Part shown: positions 6,958-13,052 of the stretch, piece by piece
Layout of the letters: every line of letters begins with the position of its first letter
Numbering within the stretch: the first letter of the stretch is position 1
NCBI GenBank assembly: GCA_003159055.1
Contig: PMLH01000446.1
Coordinates: 1-17,745 of the forward strand
From: Myxococcales bacterium
Lineage (GTDB): Bacteria > Myxococcota > Polyangia > Fen-1088
Reading direction: 5' to 3'
DNA: 17,745 nucleotides
Program-made: the position numbers and the translations under genes
Notes under the pieces: model-generated
The model's database searches: none
What the model was told of the DNA's origin: nothing
The model's input: the letters and a program-made list of their open reading frames with translations, nothing else

Positions 6958-8142
6958 TCAATTGTCATCGAGCGGAAGCACCAGTGATGCTTCCGCCGCG
7001 GGAAGGCTCATGATCTGGTCCAGGTACGGCGAATAGGTCGACACGCGGATTTCCTTCTTGGTCGAGTCGAATTCGAGGATGCGCAGGTAGCCGAGGCCGC
7101 AGTCGGAGCCGGACAACTGGAGGACTTGATAGTTGGCGAGCATCTGGTGGATGTGCGTGCCGTCGGAGCGGATGTCGGTTATGCGGCCTACGGCTCCGTA
7201 GGTCGGATCGCCGAGTACGTGACCGCACAGGACCATGCGGACGTTGGGGTTGGGCAAGACTAGCTTCTGATAGATCTCCTCGCCGTCGTTCACTTCGGCC
7301 ACTGGGGTGTTGTGATCGGTCGCATACGCCTCGGCGTAGTAGTGCGGATTCCAGTATTGACCAACGTTGCCCGGATACTTGCCCCAGTCGTAGCGACTGT
7401 CGTTGTCGAGGAAGGCGTGGGTCACCACGATGGCGGGATACGCGGCATAGGACTTGAGCACGCTATCGGCCCACGCCAGCGCGGAGTTGCGCGGTCCCCA
7501 CTCCAGCCCGACCACGACGTACTTGCGCGGGCCGATGTCGACCAGGGCGTAGCTGTTTTCAATCTTGCCGGTCTCGAACGTGCCGGTGATCCACGGCAGG
7601 GTTTGCGGCGCGAAGTAGTTGTCGATTGGACTGTCGCGTAGACTGAGGTCGTCGTCGACGTCGTGATTGCCGGTCACCACGAGGTACGGCACCACGCCGT
7701 CGAGCATACGCATGGCCTTGCTTGCATTGTCCCATTCGTCGGTCACGTCGTAGTCGTTGACGATATCACCAAGATGGAGCACGGCCTGGATGTTGCGCGC
7801 CTTGGCCTGGGCGGCGATCCACTTGGTTTGCGCCTTGTAGATGTGTGGAAACCATGCGGAGTAGTATTGCGTGTCGGGTAGCACAATCACGGTGGAGACC
7901 CGGCTTGCAACCCCGCCGCCGTCGGGACTAGCCTCGGGCTTTGAGCCTTGGACTTCGCCCGCTGATAGATCCGTTGCAACGCCAGCATCGAGAGCAGTTT
8001 CGGGTGGCCCTGGGGCGGCGTCAGTCGGTGGCGGGGCGACCAGTGTCCTGGGTCGCTCCTCGCAACCGGCGAGGATGACCAAGACGGCGACGCCGCTAAG
8101 GGGCTTCACCAAGGCCGGACCACTTCGGCGCATACGAGGCAT
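6958..8142 (-). CDS. Calcineurin-like metallophosphoesterase lipoprotein
   Basis: A lipoprotein of about 394 residues predicted to hydrolyse phosphoesters outside the cytoplasm. The ATG at 8142 gives a typical signal peptide with a perfect lipobox (LAGC) and an Ala/Pro/Asp-rich linker; the frame also has an upstream ATG at 8232, but that would put 30 unusual residues ahead of the signal and run across the promoter region. Catalytic metal-binding motifs appear in family order: PDTQYYS (DxQ variant of the first motif), LHLGDIVNDYD, VTGNHDVDDD, VVTHAFLD and CGHVLGD. The fold is complete. Substrate cannot be told; relatives act on nucleotides, phospholipids or phosphodiesters. It is divergent from the diheme cytochrome gene, with overlapping promoters. 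Confidence 0.9.
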   Translation of the reverse strand: MPRMRRSGPALVKPLSGVAVLVILAGCEERPRTLVAPPPTDAAPGPPETALDAGVATDLSAGEVQGSKPEASPDGGGVASRVSTVIVLPDTQYYSAWFPHIYKAQTKWIAAQAKARNIQAVLHLGDIVNDYDVTDEWDNASKAMRMLDGVVPYLVVTGNHDVDDDLSLRDSPIDNYFAPQTLPWITGTFETGKIENSYALVDIGPRKYVVVGLEWGPRNSALAWADSVLKSYAAYPAIVVTHAFLDNDSRYDWGKYPGNVGQYWNPHYYAEAYATDHNTPVAEVNDGEEIYQKLVLPNPNVRMVLCGHVLGDPTYGAVGRITDIRSDGTHIHQMLANYQVLQLSGSDCGLGYLRILEFDSTKKEIRVSTYSPYLDQIMSLPAAEASLVLPLDDN

Positions 8143-8151
8143 TATGACCCA

Positions 8152-8180
8152 TTGAGAATCAGAAAGAAGACCAATATAGT
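8152..8180 (+). promoter_or_regulatory. Sigma70-type promoter of the diheme cytochrome gene
   Basis: TTGAGA at 8152-8157, a 17-nt spacer, and TATAGT at 8175-8180 match five of six bases at both hexamers with ideal spacing. The predicted transcription start is near 8187, giving a leader of about 44 nt. It lies in an AT-richer island between the divergent genes. Confidence 0.7.
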
Positions 8181-8202
8181 CCGAAACGAGCGGTAGCGTC
8201 AG
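8173..8202 (-). promoter_or_regulatory. Overlapping promoter of the metallophosphoesterase gene
   Basis: On the minus strand CTGACG (8197-8202), an 18-nt spacer, and TATATT (8173-8178) form a plausible promoter with a start near 8166. Its -10 shares bases with the -10 of the opposite-strand promoter, so polymerase could not occupy both at once. The element is weaker than its plus-strand partner. Confidence 0.45.
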
Positions 8203-8205
8203 GCA

Positions 8206-8224
8206 TCCAAGCCAACTTGGAGGG
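8206..8224 (+). promoter_or_regulatory. Hairpin next to and overlapping the ribosome binding site
   Basis: TCCAAG (8206-8211) and CTTGGA (8216-8221) form a perfect 6-bp stem with a CCAA loop. The 3' arm covers the first bases of the Shine-Dalgarno GGAGGG (8219-8224), which lies six bases before the ATG at 8231. It could reduce translation initiation; the stem is short, so the effect may be modest. Confidence 0.4.
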
Positions 8225-8230
8225 TAACGC

Positions 8231-9571
8231 ATGAGAAAGTCTAGATCCCGTTTGCTTGATGTCTATATGGCGGCGCTGGCGCTGGCAGGTGCTGCCTGTT
8301 CCGACAATTCCGGCGCGAAGCCAGGTCTGGATGGCGGCAAGGCCGACAGTCCTGGCCTGATTGATGGTATGGCGCAGGACGCGCCCATCCCCGATTTGCG
8401 AACGACGGACTTGCCGCCAATCGTCGATCTGGCGACGCCCGACGCACGTAGCGATCTTCCGCTTGCGGATGCGCCGCTTGCGGATGCGCCGATTGCGGAT
8501 GCGCCGATTGTGGACAGCGCAGTCGATGCGCCCGCGAAGGACGCGCCGGTCGCGGATAGACCAGCCGATGCCCCGAGAGTCGATGCAGGGATCGATGGCG
8601 CGGGGATAGACAGCGGGAACGGCTTGGTCGCGCGCGGCCAGTACCTGGTCGACCATGTCGTTGCATGCTCCGACTGCCACACGCCAACGCTCGGGGGTGC
8701 TCCGGACCGCAGCAAATACCTGGCGGGCAATCCGACCTTCGTGAAGCTGCCTGACGGGTCGGCGCTTCCAACCAAGAATCTTACGCCGGACCCCAGCACT
8801 GGCCTCGGCAACTACACCGACCAGGAGATCAAGCACATGTTCATGGATGGCATTGCTCCGTCGGGGGACGGGGGCACGATGGCCCTCAATTCGACCATGC
8901 CGTACTACGTGTTCCACAACATGGCCAGTCAGGATGCGGATGCCATCGTGGCGTACCTGCGGTCTATTCCAGCGGTCAACAATCCCATCCCCGCGCGCTC
9001 GCCTGCCTTCGATGTTGCGGTGCCAGCGAACTACCTAGACCCCGCCACCATTCCGACCCCGGCCAGCACCTATCCGCAGCGCGATAGTGCGATTCGAGGT
9101 CGATATCTGGCCACGGAAAGTGGCGTGTGCATCGAATGCCACACACCGCACCTGGCAAGCGGCCCCAAACCGATCGATCCCACCAAGTACTTCCACGGCG
9201 GAGAAGACTTCAGCCAGCTGTTCGTTGGCACGCTCAACATTCACCCGGTTTCGGCCAACTTGACTTCGGATCCGACCACCGGCCTCGGCGACTGGACGAC
9301 CGACCAGATCGTGACGGTGCTGCTCCAGGGCAAGGACGACCACGGTGACGGCATCTGTCCGCCCATGCCGGTCGGACCGAATGGCGCGTATGGCGGACTG
9401 ACGGCGCAGGATGCACTGGACATCGCCAACTACATCAAGTCGCTCCCGCCTGCGGTCAATGACGTCCCGGACATGTGCACGTGGCCACCAGCGCCCGCCG
9501 TGGACGGCGGCAGCGTGGACAGCCAGGCTATCGACGGACCGGCCAGCCTCGATTTGTCGAGCTCTGGCTAG
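8231..9571 (+). CDS. Secreted diheme cytochrome c lipoprotein
   Basis: A 446-residue protein. The signal peptide ends LAGAAC (Cys 23), a near-lipobox. It is followed by an Asp/Ala/Pro linker (about 30-130) containing pentad repeats of the LADAP type, then two cytochrome c domains. Heme sites are CSDCH (146-150) and CIECH (300-304); likely axial Met ligands are M223 (STMPYY) and M379 (CPPMP). The domains resemble those of the cytochrome subunit of membrane alcohol/aldehyde dehydrogenases and related electron-transfer cytochromes, with NLTPDPSTGLGNYT and NLTSDPTTGLGDWT repeated. It probably passes electrons at the outer face of a membrane; no partner dehydrogenase is in the window. Promoter, Shine-Dalgarno and start are all clear. 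Confidence 0.9.
   Translation: MRKSRSRLLDVYMAALALAGAACSDNSGAKPGLDGGKADSPGLIDGMAQDAPIPDLRTTDLPPIVDLATPDARSDLPLADAPLADAPIADAPIVDSAVDAPAKDAPVADRPADAPRVDAGIDGAGIDSGNGLVARGQYLVDHVVACSDCHTPTLGGAPDRSKYLAGNPTFVKLPDGSALPTKNLTPDPSTGLGNYTDQEIKHMFMDGIAPSGDGGTMALNSTMPYYVFHNMASQDADAIVAYLRSIPAVNNPIPARSPAFDVAVPANYLDPATIPTPASTYPQRDSAIRGRYLATESGVCIECHTPHLASGPKPIDPTKYFHGGEDFSQLFVGTLNIHPVSANLTSDPTTGLGDWTTDQIVTVLLQGKDDHGDGICPPMPVGPNGAYGGLTAQDALDIANYIKSLPPAVNDVPDMCTWPPAPAVDGGSVDSQAIDGPASLDLSSSG
8462..8520 (+). repeat. 15-bp in-frame tandem repeat in the lipoprotein linker
   Basis: CTTGCGGATGCGCCG occurs at 8462-8476 and 8477-8491, ATTGCGGATGCGCCG at 8492-8506, and a decayed fourth copy follows to 8520. Each unit encodes L/I-A-D-A-P. 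The period is a multiple of three, so copy-number change would lengthen the linker without breaking the frame. Confidence 0.85.
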
Positions 9572-9592
9572 CTCAGGAAGGCAAGGGCGCCA

Positions 9593-9621
9593 GCGGCCCC
9601 AGTACCTCACACTGGGGCCGC
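9593..9621 (+). terminator. Perfect 11-bp hairpin after the cytochrome gene
   Basis: GCGGCCCCAGT (9593-9603) and ACTGGGGCCGC (9611-9621) pair perfectly around a 7-nt loop, 21 bp past the stop codon. There is no U-run, as is common in very GC-rich genomes. By position it ends the cytochrome transcript, and it may also act on minus-strand transcripts leaving the broken lipoprotein tail. Confidence 0.6.
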
Positions 9622-9631
9622 AGCTTGGCCT

Positions 9632-9744
9632 ACTTGTAGAAGGTCAGGTCGTCGACCCAAAGGTCGAAGCTCGTGGGACCGGTGCCGGTGCTGTCACAGG
9701 TGGTCAGTTGCTCGCCGCAATTGCCTGCACAACTCGAGCAGGTC
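9632..9744 (-). pseudogene. 3' tail of a lost lipoprotein or carbohydrate-binding gene
   Basis: On the minus strand, reading toward lower coordinates, one frame gives CGEQLTTCDSTGTGPTSF and then DLWVDDLTFYK followed by a stop. A Cys-rich beginning and a final strand of the xDLWxDDLTFY kind are usual at the C-terminus of secreted beta-sandwich or lectin-like proteins of myxobacteria. No start or upstream domain exists; the bases just upstream are coding, in another frame, for the 65-residue protein of the neighbouring cassette. It is best read as the stump of a gene cut by a rearrangement that brought in that cassette. Edges are approximate. Confidence 0.5.
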
Positions 9745-9891
9745 GGACGCCTGCCGGAGGCGCGCGGCCACCGCGGGGCCACGCAGGTCGAGCTTGGTTT
9801 CAAGGCGCTTCTCGGGTCGCAGCGATCCGGCGAGCCGGCTCGCCTCGCGCAGGCGGGCCTCGATGGCCACCGGGCCGAGGTCGACGCTCAT
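9694..9891 (-). CDS. Small helical partner of the nucleotidyltransferase
   Basis: A 65-residue charged, Leu/Arg-rich, probably all-helical protein (MSVDLGPVAIEARLREASRL at the start, then RPEKRLETKLDLRG and VAARLRQASDLLELCRQL). Its start overlaps the stop of the nucleotidyltransferase gene by ATGA, so the two are made together. It is not a recognisable HEPN protein: the length is short and no RxxxxH motif is seen. The last residues are read from bases that also encode the broken lipoprotein tail in another frame, so the natural C-terminus may have been changed by the rearrangement. Its function is unknown; binding to, or control of, the transferase is inferred from coupling only. Confidence 0.6.
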   Translation of the reverse strand: MSVDLGPVAIEARLREASRLAGSLRPEKRLETKLDLRGPAVAARLRQASDLLELCRQLRRATDHL

Positions 9892-10340
9892 CGGTCATCC
9901 TCCTGCAAATTCTGGATGTCGGCGACGTCCTGTGGCCGGGCGGCGAGGGCCTTCATGGCGATCAAGGCCTCCCGCGCGACCACGACCACCTCCCCGTCGG
10001 CAAACGGCAGCCGGATCCGGCTTTCCCAGGCCGGCGCGAGGTTGGGGTTGACCAGCATGAAATCCACCGTCGTGAGACTGCCCTCCTTGTCTACCTTGTT
10101 GACCCGCTGGAGGGTGGTGCCATCCTTGAATTCAATTGGCAGGGCTTCCAGGGTGAAGCCGCAGGCACGCAGGGCCGCCTTGGCGCGGGCAAGACTCTCG
10201 GGCTGAACGAGCAGGTCAATGTCTTTGGTGGCCCGAGGCGCCCCCCACACCGCGACCGCCAGCCCGCCAACCAGCGCATAGCCGACGCCGGCCTGGTCAA
10301 GCGCCGCCAGCACCGAACGTAGCTCGCCGTAGAGGGTCAC
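9888..10340 (-). CDS. MNT/AbiEii-like nucleotidyltransferase
   Basis: A compact 150-residue cytoplasmic protein of the polymerase-beta-type nucleotidyltransferase superfamily. The active-site signature is clear: VGGLAVAVWGAPRATKDIDLLV carries the GG pair (25-26) and DxD (Asp 40 and 42), and a third Asp appears at 93 in TTVDFMLVN. The C-terminus AMKALAARPQDVADIQNL is usual for minimal transferases of MNT and AbiEii type. Such enzymes transfer AMP, CMP or GMP to protein or tRNA and act as toxins or antitoxins in two-gene modules. Here the partner is a 65-residue protein and not a HEPN toxin or AbiEi regulator. The start is GTG at 10340, exactly where the predicted transcription start falls. Confidence 0.82.
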   Translation of the reverse strand: MTLYGELRSVLAALDQAGVGYALVGGLAVAVWGAPRATKDIDLLVQPESLARAKAALRACGFTLEALPIEFKDGTTLQRVNKVDKEGSLTTVDFMLVNPNLAPAWESRIRLPFADGEVVVVAREALIAMKALAARPQDVADIQNLQEDDR

Positions 10341-10375
10341 GCTAGCATACTAGCAAGCGGGGTCGTGCCCGTCAG
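10341..10375 (-). promoter_or_regulatory. Leaderless promoter with palindromic operator, nucleotidyltransferase cassette
   Basis: On the minus strand CTGACG (10370-10375), a 17-nt spacer and TAGTAT (10347-10352) form a sigma70-like promoter. The -10 ends six bases before the GTG start codon at 10340, so transcription should begin at or beside the start codon. An inverted repeat, GCTAG-CATA-CTAGC (10341-10354), covers the -10 and abuts the start codon, which is a likely autoregulatory operator. Confidence 0.5.
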
Positions 10376-10800
10376 CGGGGAAACCCAGTTCGATCGTTGC
10401 TTGCGTCAGCATTCCCATGCGGGCGTGCGCAGCGGATCGGGAAGATGCGGGTCCCGTAGTCGCGACGGCCTGCTTTTCAGGATCCCCTCCCAGGGTAGTT
10501 ACCCCCGAAACTTCTCTGCCGGATCCGGTTGGCTGAAGTTATAGGTGATGGTGAGCGCGCTGCCCTTTTGGGCCATGATGGACGAAATCACGGGCAAGAA
10601 CATGTCAAGCGACACGCCGCCGGTAGTTGCTGTGTTCTGCTTGGTTGACGCAGCCGAGAATTCCGGAACGTTGAGGTGCCGGCAGATACCAGAGACGGCG
10701 AAACTGGCTGGCAACGGCTACTTCTCGTCCCGACAAAATCGTCTGGCGACCTAAGTTCTCCGCGGCTTTCTGCCGATGGCCCTCCCATTGCCGCCAAGGA
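10376..10800. other. Gene-poor stretch with a possible decayed ORF
   Basis: No convincing gene is seen. A minus-strand open frame at 10499-10714 starts with TTG immediately after a stop codon and reads CRHLNVPEFSAASTKQ and, at its end, SALTITYNFSQPDPAEKFRG. The composition is that of a real secreted-protein tail rather than a random GC-rich frame, so it may be a stump of a further lipoprotein gene, but no family was recognised. The stretch 10376-10498 shows nothing. The end at 10796-10800 has AAGGA, a possible ribosome site for the next gene. Confidence 0.4.
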
Positions 10801-11967
10801 ATGCCTCGGCATATGGGCAGCATAGTGTGCATTATTCACTCAACAGTACGAACAGTCTGCCGGTCGACGCCTCTTGGCCTCTGGCTGATTGCCGCGCTGG
10901 CGACGGCGTGTTCCTTCGACGCCAGCAAACTTCGCGCACGGGCGTCCAGCGCTCAGGACGGCCCCGTCGACTACCCCGGCGGCCCCGTCGACTATCCCGC
11001 GGCACTCGAAACACGCGCCGCCGGTGGTGGCGACAACGGCGCCTCAGCCGCGTCGGACGGGGCCGGTGGATCGACGGGAATCGGAGAAGATGGCACCGTC
11101 CTGCGCGACACACTCGCCGCTATCGATGAAAGCAACGGGCTGACCGCGGCAGATGCGGCAAGCACGCTCGACAGTTCTGCAGCTCCGGAGGGAGCGGGCG
11201 CAAGAGACCTGCCCGTGGCAACCGAGCCGGATATGCCGACTGGTCACGATGGCCGCGCTGAGGCCGACGTGGCTGAAACCGGCGACCTTGGTGGCACCAG
11301 CGGTGCCGGCGGATTAGGCGGAACCGTTGGAACGGGAACGGGGGGCACGAGCTCCACGGGCGGCGTGGGTGGCACAGGCGGAACCCACGGAACCGAAAGC
11401 GGTGGTGCTGGCGGTATAGGCGGAGCCGGTGGGTCGGCGACTCTGGACGGCTCCGCTGTTTCGGGCTCGGGTGGTTCGGCTGGCACGGGCGGTTCGGCTG
11501 GCACGGGCGGTTCGGGTGGCACCCCGGTCACCTACTACCGCCTCATTCCTCAGAGCCTGACGACGAGCTCTCTCGAAGTCCTCAACGGCGCGACCACCAA
11601 CGGCACGCAGGTGCAGATGACCACCACGGCGACCGTCGACAAGCAGGCCTTCGCGCTCCTCGACGCTGGAAACGGCAACCTCAAAATCGCGATGAAGGCG
11701 AATAGCGCCAAGTGCCTCGGCCCGGTGGGCAACGGTACGGCCAACAACACGCTCCTCGAGGTCCAGGACTGCAACGGCACCAACTACCAGGTGTTCACCA
11801 AGATCTCGAGCTCGGGCAAGGCAGGTTTCTGGTTCAAGAATGTCCAGGCCGGCCGCTGCATCGACGTCAAGGGTGGAGGCGTGACGAACGGCGCGCTCGT
11901 CCAGATCCTCGACTGCAATGCTTACGCGACGAGCTACAACCAGTACCTGCAGCCTCAGGCGATGTAG
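10801..11967 (+). CDS. Ricin-type lectin lipoprotein with Gly-rich linker
   Basis: A protein of up to 388 residues, secreted and lipid-anchored. The signal peptide ends LATAC (Cys 37). A disordered region follows: a duplicated GPVDYPG/GPVDYPA heptad near 53-66, then a Gly/Thr/Ser-rich stretch (about 160-240) with tandem GGSAGT units. The C-terminal domain (about 241-388) is a ricin-B/beta-trefoil lectin: YYRLIPQS, FALLDAGNGNLKIAM, KCLGPVGNGTANNTLLEVQ and RCIDVKGGGVTNGALVQILD are its repeated Q/W-type strands, so it probably binds sugars at the surface. AAGGA touches the ATG at 10801, so the ATG at 10813 is at least as likely a start. It stands alone on the plus strand. Confidence 0.82.
   Translation: MPRHMGSIVCIIHSTVRTVCRSTPLGLWLIAALATACSFDASKLRARASSAQDGPVDYPGGPVDYPAALETRAAGGGDNGASAASDGAGGSTGIGEDGTVLRDTLAAIDESNGLTAADAASTLDSSAAPEGAGARDLPVATEPDMPTGHDGRAEADVAETGDLGGTSGAGGLGGTVGTGTGGTSSTGGVGGTGGTHGTESGGAGGIGGAGGSATLDGSAVSGSGGSAGTGGSAGTGGSGGTPVTYYRLIPQSLTTSSLEVLNGATTNGTQVQMTTTATVDKQAFALLDAGNGNLKIAMKANSAKCLGPVGNGTANNTLLEVQDCNGTNYQVFTKISSSGKAGFWFKNVQAGRCIDVKGGGVTNGALVQILDCNAYATSYNQYLQPQAM
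10960..11001 (+). repeat. 21-bp direct duplication in the lectin gene
   Basis: GGCCCCGTCGACTACCCC at 10960-10977 recurs with one change at 10981-10998, a period of 21 bp encoding the duplicated heptad GPVDYPG/GPVDYPA just behind the lipid anchor. Confidence 0.75.
11473..11523 (+). repeat. 18-bp tandem repeat in the Gly-rich linker
   Basis: GGTTCGGCTGGCACGGGC is present twice without a gap (11473-11490, 11491-11508), followed by a shortened third copy with one base change. It encodes GSAGTG units; slippage here would alter linker length in frame. Confidence 0.8.
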
Positions 11968-12275
11968 GCCCCGGTACGGAATCCGGTCCGAGGGTCCGAA
12001 AGCAAACGCGAGTGTGCGGGCGACTGCTGCAGTGGCCAGTGCTCCTTCTACACATGCTATGGCAACCCGTGCACTAGCGACGACCAGTGTCAAGGCGCCT
12101 GCTGCAACGGCGTCTGCGCGACTTTGCTCTGCCCCAAGGCGGGGCCGAGCGGAGGTGTCTCCGGAAGCACGGGCGGCGCGGGTGGCAAAGGCGGGGTTGG
12201 CGGTAGTGGCGGCTCCGGAGGCAGCGATTTCTGCGCAACAGATTACAACTGCGCATGCCAAACCGGTCTTGAGCT
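11968..12275 (+). pseudogene. Cys-rich, Gly-linker lipoprotein fragment
   Basis: In the same frame as the lectin gene, directly after its TAG stop, the sequence encodes a Cys-rich module (ECAGDCCSGQC, then CYGNPCTSDDQCQGACC), a Gly/Ser-rich linker and a second short Cys motif (CATDYNCACQTG). There is no start codon with a signal peptide, and the match ends abruptly about a dozen bases before the vapC stop codon. It looks like the middle of a secreted multi-disulfide lipoprotein cut on both sides. Being in frame with the lectin gene may be chance, since one frame in three would be. Confidence 0.6.
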
Positions 12276-12287
12276 CTCGGAGCGTTC

Positions 12288-12704
12288 CTATTCGCCAACG
12301 ATCGGCATGCCAAGGGATCGTGCTGCGGTGGCGAGGGCCGCATCGTGCGTGGCCATGGTGAGAGCAGTCGCAGTTCGCTCGTGCCAGAGTTGTGCGGTGG
12401 CGAGATGGATGGCATCCAGCGTGCCCAGCGCGGTAGGCAGCGGTTGTGCGCCACGATCAAGAACGGCACCGGCGACGTCGACGACCGACAGCGTGGCGAG
12501 AAGCCCGAAGACCGCCTCACGCCGACTTGCAAGCTCCTCGTCCGCGATGCGCTCGACGATGCGCAGGCGATCCAGGACGCGCAGGCATTCGACCTGGGTC
12601 AGAGCGCTGGTGACGCCCTCATCGACCAAAGACCATTCAGCCAGCGCGCCCGGCTGCCCGAGCACCAGCCGCAACACCACGGAGGAATCCACGTACGCGA
12701 TCAT
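12288..12704 (-). CDS. vapC: VapC-like PIN-domain toxin (ribonuclease)
   Basis: A 138-residue PIN-domain endoribonuclease. The acidic metal-binding set is complete: Asp 6 (YVDSSV), Glu 39 (QVEC), Asp 97 (GTLDAIHLATA) and Asp 121 (THDAAL). VapC toxins cut tRNA or rRNA loops and stop translation when not held by VapB. The start overlaps the antitoxin stop (ATGA), the usual order and coupling for vapBC. Length and motifs give no sign of decay, so the toxin should be active. Its 3' end abuts the broken Cys-rich lipoprotein fragment, suggesting that the module arrived by a rearrangement in that gene. Confidence 0.9.
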   Translation of the reverse strand: MIAYVDSSVVLRLVLGQPGALAEWSLVDEGVTSALTQVECLRVLDRLRIVERIADEELASRREAVFGLLATLSVVDVAGAVLDRGAQPLPTALGTLDAIHLATAQLWHERTATALTMATHDAALATAARSLGMPIVGE

Positions 12705-12961
12705 CGCTCACGCCTATCGGCGAGCAGCAGGGCCACCGCATCCCGGCGCAACTTCAGCGGTTCGGGCAATTGGAAATCCTTGGGTTTCCGCGCACCGGGC
12801 TTGGGCTGACGCACGGCCAAGTTGGTGGGGTCAGCCCGGTACGGCAGGATTTGCGCGATAGGGGTGTCACGATCCATCACCGTCAGAGGATGGCCGCGAC
12901 GAACCGCCCGCAGGTGTTCGCTTAGATGCCCCTTCAGGTCAGCTACACGCACCGACTTCAT
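12701..12961 (-). CDS. vapB: VapB/Phd-type antitoxin
   Basis: An 86-residue antitoxin starting MKSVRVADLKGHLSEHLRAV, the Phd/YefM-like DNA-binding front with the usual later VMDRDTPIAQILPY strand pair, and ending in a basic, Pro-rich toxin-binding tail (PKPGARKPKDF, then LADRRER). It should bind VapC and repress its own promoter. The frame is open upstream as far as 13123, but the promoter reading places the transcription start at the ATG at 12961, and the ATG at 12967 touches the -10 box, so 12961 is chosen. It overlaps vapC by four bases. Confidence 0.88.
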   Translation of the reverse strand: MKSVRVADLKGHLSEHLRAVRRGHPLTVMDRDTPIAQILPYRADPTNLAVRQPKPGARKPKDFQLPEPLKLRRDAVALLLADRRER

Positions 12962-12996
12962 GACCATAAGATAGTCATGAATAGCCATGCTGTCCA
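12957..12996 (-). promoter_or_regulatory. Leaderless vapBC promoter with 8-bp inverted-repeat operator
   Basis: On the minus strand TGGACA (12991-12996), exactly 17 nt, then TATCTT (12968-12973) give a sigma70-like promoter, with the predicted start at the A of the ATG (12961). TTCATGAC (12957-12964) and GTCATGAA (12974-12981) form a perfect 8-bp inverted repeat with 9 nt between. One arm contains the start codon and the -10 lies in the spacer. This is where an antitoxin-toxin complex would be expected to bind and block transcription. Confidence 0.6.
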
Positions 12997-13052
12997 GGTT
13001 GTCCACCGTGGCGGTGAGTAGCGCCGGTGATCCAGGACCGTCTACGCGGCAG

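Noticed and set aside
8462..8520. Short repeats that could suggest a CRISPR array
   Set aside because: Units are directly adjacent with no spacers, 15 bp long and in frame in a coding linker. No other spaced repeats were found in the window.
11965..11967. Stop-codon readthrough joining the lectin to the Cys-rich module
   Set aside because: No recoding signal is visible, and the downstream part is itself cut off at the vapC junction, so it cannot end naturally.
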